From Apium graveolens (Eukaryota; Streptophyta; Magnoliopsida; Apiales; Apiaceae): a DNA stretch of 64,000 nt. The stretch is from contig NC_133647.1 of assembly GCF_009905375.1 (NCBI RefSeq), positions 134,349,263-134,413,262 of the forward strand. Direction: 5' to 3'. The position numbers were made by a program, and so were the translations under genes. Of this stretch, positions 12,255-23,306 are shown piece by piece; within the stretch, counting starts at the first letter, position 1, and the number at the start of each line of letters is the position of its first letter. Below the pieces are notes generated by a model that saw only the letters and a program-made list of their open reading frames with translations, had not been told where the DNA came from and did not search any database.

Positions 12255-12267
12255 ATTTTTATAATTT
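12255..12267 (-). promoter_or_regulatory. TATA-like box upstream of the MRS2 gene
   Basis: On the minus strand the sequence reads AAATTATAAAAA about 160 nt upstream of the start codon, a plausible core promoter position giving a 5' leader of roughly 130 nt. The region is AT-rich, so chance is possible. Confidence 0.3.
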
Positions 12268-12985
12268 AAAATTCAATATCTAAAATTTTAATTTCAAAAA
12301 AAATTTATACTTGGATGTAAATATAAATTTAGAGAAAAGTGACAAAATTTAGGTAAATTAGGAAAAATTTGGTTTTAAAATACATCTGGTATTGACGTTG
12401 AAATTCTATTCCAGCATCAAAAAATACTTTTTAATTATAGTTAACTATTTTGCATCTTACATTGCACTTACTCTTGCTCTTACACTCCAAGATAACATCT
12501 GGGTCAACCACAAATTTTCGGTACCTATTAAATCACTTGTATGACGTATGGTGCTATATCGTTACTCAGAATTTGAGGTGTTGTTAGAATTAACATATTC
12601 CGTTAAACAGGTCTACATGGATGTAATGTGGAACAAACTCATAGCTGACTTGAAATGTCTACGTGACAAAAGAACATTTCATTTGAAAAAATAAAGAAAA
12701 TAAAAAAATAGAAAGATACAACCCCAAAAATATATATAAAAATAAACTGTGTACAGAAAAGAATCATATCAATCGACACATGACCATATGACTAAATCGA
12801 GTAACAATCGAAGATCGATGGCCAGATAAAGGTATGTTTTCTGGTCTCCAGACTATGCTTTGATGTTCACACTATGTTGCATGCTTATAGCTTATATTGT
12901 GATTGTAATCTATTTTTTTTTATTTTTTTATTTGCATTTTCAATGTTTAATAGTATATTTATGTGGTTTCATATGTGTATATTTA
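12268..12985. other. Non-coding AT-rich interval between the MRS2 gene and the MULE
   Basis: No gene recognised. It should hold the distal MRS2 promoter and the left end of the MULE, but neither a MULE terminal repeat nor a 9-bp duplication could be identified. Confidence 0.4.
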
Positions 12986-12989
12986 TTAT

Positions 12990-15900
12990 ATGGTTGAAAT
13001 AGATGTATTTGTTCATTATCGAGGGTATTTTGCACATCCACCCAATCAAATATACAATATGTGGGAGGGATGGTTGATAAAGTGTTTGAAAATACTGATA
13101 CAATGTGTCTTGATGATTTGGAGGATTATGATGTGTCATTTGAGTATGATAGGGATAATTCGCTTATGTACTTTCAGTATGATGTTATAATTTGAAAAAA
13201 ATGTTAGAATTTTGTATGATAATGACTTGTTTAAGGAAATGCTTGAAATATGTAAGTTTTTTGGTACGATCCACCTCTTTGCTGATCATATTGATCTATA
13301 GGATCTTGAAAACATGTCGCCGCTAACGAAGATAGACAAAACAATCCAACTCAGTAGTGTGAGGAGTCTGATGATGATGCAGACTTTGTCGTAGGGGAAT
13401 GAACATGATCCCGAGTTTTGTACTGATGAGAGTGATTGTAAGCTAATGAAAAATGTGAGGAAAATGAAATTTAAGAAAGCTGTTAACATTAATAAACAAA
13501 ATAGAGAATTGAAGAAAAACATGTTAAAGCTCGGGGTTGTTGAGAGTGAAGAGTCTGATTATTTGAGTGAAGAGTCTAGATATTCAAGTGAGGATGAATA
13601 TTACAAAAAGGATACATAAGTAAACCGCCTGCAATAATAAAACGGAAAACAAAAAAATGCTTTTAGAATCCTACCAAGGCTGCACAAGGGCATATACCTG
13701 AAATGAGATTTGGCTCAATGGAGGAATTTAGAATTGCTGTCAAGAATTACAGTATAAGTGAAAGGAGGCCAGTCCTCTTTTTAACATTAATGATCAAGAT
13801 ATATGTCAAGCAGTCTGTGAACTCATAAACCGTTGAGATTAGTATTTTTGTTGATGAGCATTTGTGTACAAAACCATAGTTCAACAAGGTTACTTGTGTC
13901 AAGTATTTAACAGAGGTATATGGTAAGAGGATAAGAAAAAATCCTACTTGGAAAATCAAAGACATGATAGACATTACAAAGGAGGACTTAAAAATGAAGA
14001 AACTAGAATTAAGGTCATTAGAGTCATAAAAAAATGCAATTGAAGGGGTTCTGGACAGCTTGAAGGAGCACTACTCATGGGTTAGAGACTTTGATCATCA
14101 AATCCTATTAAATCATCCTCAGAATAAGGTTGATATCAATAACAAGGGTAAATGAGAGTGATCCAAATAAGTTTGAAAGAATATACATATGTTATCATGC
14201 CTTGAAGGAGGGATGGAAGATCGGTTGTAGGCTAATTTTGGGTTTGGATGGTTGTTTCTTGAAGACTGTATGTGGATGGCAATTATAATCAGTTGTGGGT
14301 AGGGATGAGAATAACTAAATGTTCCTGGTGGCATGTGCTGTAGTTGTGGGTGAGAATGCTGAAAGCTGGAGGTGGTTTATTGAGTTGCTCAAAGATGACT
14401 TAAGCCTTGGGGGAATGTAGGAGATATACTGTGATATCTGACCAGCAAAAGGTATGTGTATGTCCATACTTTTAATTGTAATACCCCGACTTTTCAGATA
14501 ATATATTATACATAAATATCAAACTAAAATTACAAATTTTATTCATGCTTAAAATAAGTCTCAAATAAGACTACACGATTTTTAATCCCAAACATAAATA
14601 GGATCATATAGCTGAAAATAAAGACGCAATTCCAATAGAAACATAATCACTAAAACATTATTCCAAAGTAAGCTCAAATCAAGTCCACCTTTAAGATGTC
14701 CCAAAAGCTAAGCACCTGAAAATTTGTAAGTAATGAGCCAAAGAGCCCTGCAAGAAATAATTCTACACTAATGGATCAAGTATCATAATTTTATAAAACC
14801 AAAATTATTGTCCAAAAATCCATATAACATAAAACATAATTTAATTTCACAGCTCGCTAAGGCCATAAAATACATAGTGACACAATATCAAACGTTCATA
14901 ATTTCTGTCAATAATGCGCTCCTTACGAAGGTATCATAGAGTGTGCGCTCCCGAAGGCATAATAAGTAGCACTCCCTAATAAGGTATCAAAGGCTAGTTC
15001 CAGAACTATACATAATTACTAACTGGTTCATAACTCAGAGCTCACTGTGAATTCTTATTTCTAAAACAGGGTACTTAATCCATAAATTTTAAAATAAAAG
15101 TAGTGCAAAAATATTAAAAAAATTTAATAAAAATAAAAGTGTGAAAAGTTAACTTACCTTAGTTGAAAAATCACAAAATACACAATCCCCAGATATATGC
15201 TAGGAGATAAGCCTAAATTAAACAAATAAGCAATCTTTATTATAAAACTACACAAAGTAAAATGAAAACATGTAACAATCATAAAATTAACTCCCACTAA
15301 TTAATAACATATATATGGCTAATAGAATATTAATTATTCAATTACAGTTAAGTCATGTAAACAACCTGACAAAAAAACATGCATTCATATAATTCTCAAC
15401 TAACACAAAGAATTACATTTAACTTAACAAATTTTATATATTTAGTTGACTACAATAATTAAATAATAAAAATTACAACCACAGTCTATTTTAAATTATG
15501 CTAAAAATACAATACTCATTTTAAAAAAATAAACCCAAATAAAAGTATATCTATTCTTTTTTCAAAATAAATATTAGCATAATTACAGTAATTTATATAA
15601 AATCAAGTCAACAAGAAACTAAATATAATTATAAAAACTTTTTTAATACCAATAAATGATTTAAACAAGTATACAATTATTCAGTCTTTTGTATATATTC
15701 AAAATAATAACATTAATTTATTAGAACAACATAATAAAACATTTAAATATTGACAATTTTAACCACTTATGTAAACTGATTTTGTGAGACGGTAACACAT
15801 TTACAGAATTTAACATCAATCACATATAACATATTTACACAATTTAACATAAATTACCAACCTATAACATGTTATACAACTAAATGCACATCATGGCAAC

Positions 15901-17955
15901 TAACAATACATAATATATTATATATGTAAGTATTACAAAACATATAGGTTGAAAAAAAAGGACACCTATTGAGACCTATATATACATGCATTACTATAAT
16001 ATCAATAACACCTTAACATTAAGTAACTACTAAAGAGAGCACATAAGAAAATATAATAGAATAAGAGATAACTTTTTAACAAGAACCTGTACAAAAATAT
16101 AAGTGAAGCAAGAACGTATATTTATACACATAATTAGTTAAATGTGTTCGTAGAATAATGGTACGTGACCACTATTTTAAGTGATGTATATCTTCACTAA
16201 CGTTAGTTTTTGACTGAAGTCTTTTGATTTAAAATACTAATTAAATAAATATAATTTTAAAGTAACAACACATATTTTAAAATATATAGTCATAAAAGTA
16301 ATATATATTACAAAAGTTTGGACACCATTAAAAGTTTTGTTTTTTAGCCATTCATGTTATAAAATATTTATTTTATAACTAAAACAATTTAAATCACTTT
16401 AATATATATGTGTTTGAACCAAGAAAAATGTGGTTATCACCGTTATGACTATAATATTTGATTTGTTATACATGTCTTCATAACATTGTTATGTTACTGT
16501 TTGATTAATTGAGGGCTAAAATTGGCTGTTAGAGAATATCTTCTTATCGTAGAACAAAGAAATTATTGCAGACATCTGTCTAGCTGTTTTAAAAATAGGT
16601 AAAACAATATTTATGTAAAGTATATATGTTCTCTATACGAATTTATTAAATTGAGTTCATTTGCAGATTTAAAAAAATTCATCTCAAGAATTTGTTCCGG
16701 TAAATAGCTTGTGCCACACATCCTATAGCACATCAAAGGGCAATAAAGGCTATGGAAAGAGCATCCAAACCAGCTTTTCTTGCAGTACAAGAAAAGATCC
16801 AAAATGATGAAAATAACATGTTAGAATCTTTTAATGCATGGATAATTTTTGAAAGGTATTATTTTTTTAACTTACATTTAAAAGGGTTATTTTAAAGTGT
16901 ATATCTATCTTATCAATGTTAATTGTCTTGCGTAGATTTATGCCATTACTAAACATGTTATAAGAGATTTATTTTTAAACTTATGAATAGAGTAAGAGAG
17001 AATAGAGAGGCAATGCAGGCAATGGAACATCAGATTTTCTCCATAATTAAGAAAACCAAAATTTATTTGTTGCTCGGTCAAGGAATTGGGGGGCAGCATG
17101 AGATGGTTTGAGAACTTTTGCGATTTGTACATCATTTTTTTGAGTTTATTTTAAGTATCCTATTTGTGTAGTATTAATTGGTTGTTTATTGCAGGTGAAA
17201 AATGAAAGTAAAACCTTCACAGTTGATTTGATTGATAGAAAATATGATTGTAGAGTGTTCCAACTAACGGGGATCCCTTGTGGCCACGTTGTTGCAGCCA
17301 TACATTGTTGTAGAAGAGAGCAACCAATTAATTATATATCCAAGTACTACACAAAAGAAATGTATTTAGTTACTTACCAGTTCTCTCTTATTTCTCTCAA
17401 AGGTGAAATTTTTTAGGAGAGCCATTCATTAGATGAGATGTTACCACCTAATATATCAAAGAAGCTAAAAGGAAGACCCAAAAAATAAAGAAGGAAAGAA
17501 AAGTGGGAAGGTGGTAACATATATAGGACTAGTCAAACAAATGTGCAAAGATATCCTGAAAGTAATATTATGCATTATAGTCTATGTGGACAAGCAGGCC
17601 ACATGTGCACAAAGTGCCCCACAAAGACAACAACAAATGCAGAACATGAAAATGAAGGTGATGAAATAAGAGAAGAAAATGTTGCTGATAATAGGAGAGA
17701 AGGAAAAGAAAGAAGGCCCAAACAACAGTGAGAAGAAAGAAGAAAGGTGTAGTAATTCAAGAACTAGCCGAATATGCAAAAGTGAAACCAACTGATTAAG
17801 GCGGTAGCAGAATTATAGGAAAGGAAAATAAAATTAAAGAACCCAAAAAGAAGACTAAAATGCCTTATATGAATCCGCAAGGATCCAAATGTTCAATTCC
17901 AAGGTTGTTAAAACTTCACAGAAGAGTGCAATAATTCTAGATGAACATGACAATT
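12990..17955 (+). pseudogene. MULE (MuDR/Mutator-like) transposase, broken and interrupted
   Basis: Segments in several frames follow the order of a plant MuDR transposase. An N-terminal domain (12,990-13,190) is followed by an acidic linker (13,440-13,610). Next, 13,690-14,000 has MRFGSMEEFRIAVKNY, the zinc-binding VDEHLCTK-like stretch and WKIKDMI; then comes the start of the catalytic domain (14,030-14,450) ending in a DQQKG-like motif. After the insertion at 14,477, homology resumes at 16,670-17,110 with ESFNAWI and MNRVRENRE. The SWIM zinc finger is at 17,189-17,370 (C-VFQLTGIPCGHVVAAIH), and a CCHC-like knuckle near 17,580-17,615 (C-GQAGHMCTKC) is followed by a charged tail. Multiple stops and frameshifts make it non-functional. 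Terminal inverted repeats were not found. Confidence 0.75.
14477..16600 (-). mobile_element. LTR-like insertion within the MULE (probable Ty3/gypsy solo LTR, minus orientation)
   Basis: The left end reads TGTAATACCCCGACTTTT, matching the TGTAA(C/T)-CCCC start of the LTRs at 23307 and 32501 read in the same direction. The following ACCTGAAAATTTGTAAG and GAGCCAAAGAGC stretch also recalls them. The insertion begins 22 bp after a GTATGT donor-like site, so it may lie in a MULE intron. The right end was not fixed: no TTACA followed by TTAAT was found. The interval has no coding capacity. Confidence 0.4.
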
Positions 17956-19080
17956 GAGTACAATGGAGTATTTCATGTGTCTTGCTATTTTTTCAATAAT
18001 TATGTTAGAATTTAAAAATGTTGGTCTTTTGGTATTTTAGTTGCTATTTTGCTATTTTGCTATAATGCTCTACTGCTCTCTTTTGTTAAAATAAGAGTGT
18101 GAACTAATTTATGGATTATATTTTGGATTTGATTCATGTATGTAGCTTCCATTCACCCTGCTCATTAATTTTTATTATACATATTTGTCACAGTTTGCTA
18201 GTTTTCACATAATAATACTTTACCTACCGGTCTTAATAAGTTGGTTGGCCTGGTAGCCCACAAAAAGGTACTAAATTATATGTATTTAAAGATTCTCTCT
18301 GAATGTGCTGAGTACTTGATGTTTTATATTTATTTTTATATACCTTTTTTTAAAATCTTTATGTTTTATGTCCTCATTCGAACTCGTAGCCCACAAACAC
18401 AATAGCGATTGGAAGGTTGATGTGGAAGGCCATGTCAGCAAAACTAGTTGTTACATATATACATCAGCTACTTCTGTTATTCATTTTTTTACCATATGTC
18501 AGATTAATGTTTTAATAGGGACCAAAAATTTGTGAGTTATCTCAAATAAAGTCAGGTAAACGAGGTATAGTTTATTGCCTTGCTTTAATTTGATTTAGAC
18601 TTGAAAATTGTGTTTCATATGAATTATGTAATCTTGGTTGTTAAATCGAAAACTATAGTTCAGAATAAAAGCTAGATACACCATTTTTTAATTTTTACAA
18701 TCACTGTCACATGTTCTTAATATGTTAAATATATCAAAATCCTCTCAAATATTTAGTTTATATTAAATCTAATTTTCAAAGTATATATATATATATATAA
18801 TAAAATAATATATATGCCATTAAGTTAGACTTAAATGATTAAACAATAAAAAGACTTCATCGGGAACCAAATTATTTATATATAATATTATATTTAGAAG
18901 TCGGTTGTCCCAATTCCACAAATAGAGTCACTGACTCTTGTTCTTTTACACAAAAGTGATAAAAGAATTGATTTGCTTGTTATCCGCTTGCTTCTCTTCC
19001 GCCATTCTTTTGCCTTATTTGTTTATATTATAAAAATATATGACAAGTTATTATCACGCGTTTTTGCCAACTAAAATTTA
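17956..19080. other. Non-coding AT-rich interval
   Basis: No gene or repeat boundary recognised. A short TA microsatellite lies near 18,784-18,800. Confidence 0.4.
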
Positions 19081-19084
19081 TTTA

Positions 19085-19210
19085 ATAAAAAAGTATAAAT
19101 ATGGGAGACATACATTATTGACTGCGCAAGCACTCACACAATTTTACAAAATCAGAGATATTTTTCACAGTTAACTGAAAAAACGCACAAGTATGGATAA
19201 TTTCTGGTAC
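19085..19210 (+). promoter_or_regulatory. Possible core promoter and very short first exon of a truncated gene
   Basis: A TATA box (GTATAAATATGGG, about 19,089-19,102) is followed some 90 bp later by an ATG at 19,194 and five codons ending TTCTG, then GTACGTGTG, a good 5' splice donor. The leader is C/A-rich like plant 5' UTRs, and a CACGCG element sits upstream. No second exon is recognisable before the LTR-like block from about 19,350, so this is either the stub of a disrupted gene or a chance arrangement. Confidence 0.2.
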
Positions 19211-19349
19211 GTGTGATATAATTAAGGATTTTGGGAAGGCTAGATTTATTCTACTAAATGATACATAAATTCATATACTGAATGCTCTGTACTCTAGCAA
19301 ATCAACTAGGAACCTATTAAGTTTTAAAGATATCAGTCTTAATGGTTTC

Positions 19350-20754
19350 CATGTAGAAACTACTATTAAAAGTGGAAAAGAATAATTTCTTATCACTTCA
19401 ACTATATCAGGCTATATGAAGATCTTGAAAAATTTACACTCAGTCTCTTCTTAATTGCATGTCATGTAGATTAAGGTTATTGAGTCTCATATTATTAATA
19501 TTCACAAAATAATAAATACAAAATCCTTTATTTTATGACATAAAAGGCTTGGTCATCTGGGAATATCAATGATGCATCATATAATAGAAAACTCTAGCAG
19601 GACATCCTCTTAGGAACCAAAAGATAATCCGACAAGACAAACTTCCTTGTTCGGCACGTTCATTAGGAAAACTAATTGTCCGACCATCTCTTATCAGCCA
19701 CAAGAGATATTATATAGAGATTAGAAAAATAAATTATAACTCTTAACTAGTTAGAAGTTACTATTAATTCAAAATTCCTATTTGAATTATAATTAAGTCT
19801 CACTTAATTATTTAACAACTGAGTTTCATATTTAATATTAGTAAATTTAAAAATCATTATCTATCTAATTTATTAAGTCATACTTAGTTAATATTTTAAA
19901 TAATTTGAATTACTATAATTTAATTTAAATCCAGTTTAAATCAAATAATCCTTCAAGCATTATTTGTGTGGGACCCTACAAGCTATTATTACGCTGAAAA
20001 TAAATTCTAAATCTAATTCAAAATCATAAATAATGTGCGGCATCTAGTAATATATCATTGTTATCATAATAATTAAATCGGTAATCGATTAAATATTTCG
20101 TGAATAATGTATAATGTAATATAATCCCTTTAACCTGATATTATATATTATGCATTTTAAATCCAGGTTTCCTTAACTAAAGAGTAGACTATCATATCAA
20201 TTCAACATTTGAGCGTGATCACTCATTTCATAGTTTAGCTCACACAAGAGGCCAATAATATCACTCCTATAATAGGAGGGTTATATCATTTCTAGATCAT
20301 TCGTATTTCTCATACGATTCGTAAATATATCCGAAAATATTTTTCCAAGGATTCTATTCTCATAATCTCATTTCTAAGTCACGTACTTAGAGATATAAAA
20401 TGCATATCATTATCCAAGGACATTAATTAATCTAACATTTATATCGCAGTAAATAAAGCAATAATAAATTATAAAAGGAATAATTAATATAATATAAATA
20501 TTAATAATCCAAATATCATTAACAAAACATAATAGTTTTTCTTTAGGGCACAAATACTAATAATAGTTACAGAGGTGCTACCCATAACAACATTTGAAAT
20601 GCCCCGAAATAATATGGGCATGCGAAAATTGATGAATTTGCTCCACCAAGATGTCAACAAGTGAGATACCATATTCAGGGGACATTGTACTCTTTTTCCT
20701 TCATCAAGGTTTTTATCCCACCGGATTTTTCCTCGCAAGGTTTTAACGAGGAAG
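19350..20754 (-). mobile_element. LTR-retrotransposon fragment (probable Ty1/copia LTR and adjacent tail)
   Basis: Read on the minus strand, the right side contains CTTGCGAGG-AAAATCCGGTGGGA and GATGAAGGAAAAAGAGTAC (about 20,672-20,750), a conserved non-coding tail I associate with some plant copia elements. An LTR-like stretch follows, with a TATA-like CTCTATATAATATC near 19,710. The open frame at 20484-20738 is translated tail and not a gene. Exact ends and a target duplication were not found; the Tourist-like MITE abuts at 20758. Confidence 0.35.
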
Positions 20755-20757
20755 TTA

Positions 20758-21509
20758 GGGGTTGTTTACTTACAGAAATTTTTTTAAGTTTTCTTTTTTC
20801 AATTTTTTAAAAATTTCTCACTTTTCTCTTTCTAAGAAAACTATTGAAAAATGAGATAACATGTTTCAAATTAACTTAAACAAAAAAGTAAAAGATATAT
20901 ATGAACACTTCTCAATTTAGAATATATAATTCTTTTAGATAATCAATGAACAATTGTATTGTCAACAAAAATTATATTATAAAAACTTATTTTTAAATTA
21001 TTTAATTATATTTATATAGTTTTCAATATTTGTATTATACATCATCTTTAATGTATTATTATGTTAACAATTTATTAGTAACTACTTCATTAATATAAAA
21101 ATTTCAAATTTTATGCGAGTTTGTTTTATTTTTATTTTAAAACAAATGTATTAATATTAATAATATTAATTGTATTACTATTAATAATATTCATGTATTT
21201 ATGTATGATTCATTAAAAATAGTATATTAATATATTATGCATATCTTACATAAAAAGGTAGTGAACATGTGTATATTACGGTTAGAACGTGAGTTAATAT
21301 GGTGAATTTAATGTGTTTTATGTTTTCTTATATTAGAAAATAATAAAAAGCTGTTTTCCACAGTTTTCTCATTTCTAGTTATAAATTAGAAAACCATGTT
21401 TTCCATTTTTCTAGTTTTCATTTTAGAAAATATGCAAGTTAAACACATATTTAAAATTTTCTATTTTCTAAGAAAAGTTTTCTGGAAAACTAATAAAGTA
21501 AACAACCCC
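20758..21509. mobile_element. Tourist-like MITE (PIF/Harbinger type), 752 bp fold-back
   Basis: Terminal inverted repeats are GGGGTTGTTTACTT at 20758-20771 and AAGTAAACAACCCC at 21496-21509, flanked by the 3-bp duplication TTA (20755-20757 and 21510-21512), the signature of PIF/Harbinger-type insertion. The inverted similarity extends inwards as TTTTCT/AGAAAA-rich arms (about 20,790-20,850 against 21,330-21,490). It has no coding capacity. It ends 39 bp before the left LTR of the Sirevirus S1. Confidence 0.8.
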
Positions 21510-21548
21510 TTAATATCTGTAAAAAAACACTTTAATAATTAAGGTGGA

Positions 21549-22106
21549 TGTTAGATATATTTGTGATGTCATGCCTAATCTGATTTGTTTAGTTTCAGAA
21601 CTTACTATCAGAACTTAACTGGAAATCAGAACTTACTGAAGACAGGAAGTTATCAGAACTTAAGCTATCAAGACTTACATCAGAACTTAAGTGCGGATAC
21701 ACTTTAGGGATGAAAAGCAGTTGATTTACAGGAGAGGGTCTGGATTAAACAAAAGAAGATATGCTTGGAGAGTTGTACAGCTAAATGACTACAGTAGATA
21801 ATCTGATTGATGTATTTTAGGAAACATAACATATCATATCAATTAGGAGATATCTTGCAACTGTGTAGTATATAAACACAGATTAGGGTTTACACTATAC
21901 GTGTTATCATTCACGAGAATATTATTCATTGTAACCCTAGCAGCTCTTAGTGATATCATACATCACTGAGAGAGTAGATTAAACCTACTGTAACAAAGTT
22001 TGATATATTGAATAAACTTGTTTTCTGTTATATACTTGTGTTTATAATCGAATTGATTGTAGATACTATATTCAACCCCCTTCTATAGTATCATTGAGGC
22101 CTAACA
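21549..22106 (+). repeat. 5' LTR of S1 (558 bp)
   Basis: It starts TGTTAGATATATTTG and ends GGCCTAACA (5'-TG...CA-3'), directly before a tRNA-like primer site. A TATA box GTATATAAAC at 21868-21877 and AATAAA at 22011-22016 mark U3/R. Five exact TCAGAACTT motifs and one variant cluster at 21,594-21,690. The start and internal landmarks match the S2 LTRs, so the two elements belong to one family. The 5 bases before it are GTGGA; the partner copy lies outside the window. Confidence 0.85.
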
Positions 22107-22122
22107 AGTGGAATCAAAGCCA
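22107..22122 (+). other. Primer binding site of S1 (degenerate tRNA-iMet type)
   Basis: AAGTGGAATCAAAGCC follows the LTR. It differs from the standard TGGTATCAGAGC site, seen intact in S2, at two positions, consistent with the age of S1. Confidence 0.7.
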
Positions 22123-22168
22123 ATCTGTTAAGCTTACAAACATTTAAGATCCAAACAAACAATCAATC

Positions 22169-23306
22169 ATGTCTGATCAATCAAAAACACAAGACCCTCA
22201 AGAACCTGCAAAGGTTCAACCCATTCAAAATACCAGTAGATATGAAACCATCAGAGTTCCTATGCTCAGGGTGTCTGAGTACCCTGTATGGAGTGTGAAG
22301 ATGGCCATGTTTTTTGAAGCTACAGATCCAGAATATTTAGACATAATTTATGATGGTCCACACAAGCCCACAAAGCTTTCTGTTGCAGTTGGGAATGAGC
22401 CACAGAAGATGATTCCCAAAGAAAAGAGAGAACTCACCACTGAAGATATCTCTTCACTAGGCAAGGATGCAAAAGTAAGACACTTGCTTTATAGTGCACT
22501 TGACAATGTCATGTCAAACAGGGTGATTGGATGCAAGACTGCAAAAGAAATCTTGGATGCATTGAAAGTGAGATGTCAAGGAACCAATGCCATCATAAAA
22601 AACATGAAGACAATACTCACACAGGAGTATGAGCACTTTGACTCAAAATCTGATGAGTTACTAACTGATACATATGACAGATTCACAAAGCTGTTGAATG
22701 ATCTGTCACTAGTAGATAAGGAATATGATCCAGAAGATTCAAATCTGAAATTCCTACTAGCTCTTCCTAAAAAGTGGGATTTGAAAGCTACTACAATAAG
22801 AGACAACTATGAACTTGCTGATATGTCTCTTGATGAAATCTATGGGATGCTCAAGACTCATAAACTTGAGATGGAGCAAAGAAAGAAGATGCATGGAGGG
22901 AAGTCTAAGATAATTACTTTAAAGACTGAAGAAAAGCCAATTGTCTCTAGGAAGGCAAAAGGAAAGGCTCTCATCATATAGTCTGGTTCAGAGTCATCAG
23001 ATTCTGATGATGATGATTCAGAACCTGAAAATTTATCTGAAGTGGATGTTGATGCAGAGATGATGCAACTGTGTGCTCTTATGGTGAAGGGTATCACAAA
23101 GATAGCCTGCAAGAAATTCAGAAAGGGTAAGAAGTTTTCCAGGAAAGGTGGAAGTTCTGACAAGAAAGGGTTCAGAAAGACTGAAGGCAAAGAAGGAAAG
23201 TCTGACTGAGGAGACAACTCAAATGTCAAATGCTACAATTGTGGTGAAAGAGGCCACATCTCTCCTGATTATAAGAAAGGAAATGGTGATAAGGCCATAC
23301 ACTTAT
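22169..23306 (+). pseudogene. S1 gag, first part (UBN2-type gag and first zinc knuckle)
   Basis: The frame opens at the ATG at 22169 and runs 270 codons to a TAG at 22979-22981; homology to S2 gag continues in the same frame through a second stop near 23,207 (TGA). The N-terminal half is the copia gag domain (YPVWSVKMAMFFEATDPEYL, KTAKEILDALKVRCQGT, then LLALPKKWDLKATTIRD). A Ser/Asp-rich linker and a basic stretch precede the zinc knuckle CYNCGERGHISPDY, whose last Cys is replaced by Tyr. Gag is then cut by solo LTR A. Gag would form the particle and bind RNA; this copy cannot. Confidence 0.85.

Noticed and set aside
18784..18800. TA run as a satellite or CRISPR-like array
   Set aside because: A simple microsatellite of a few units; no spaced direct repeats were found in the window.
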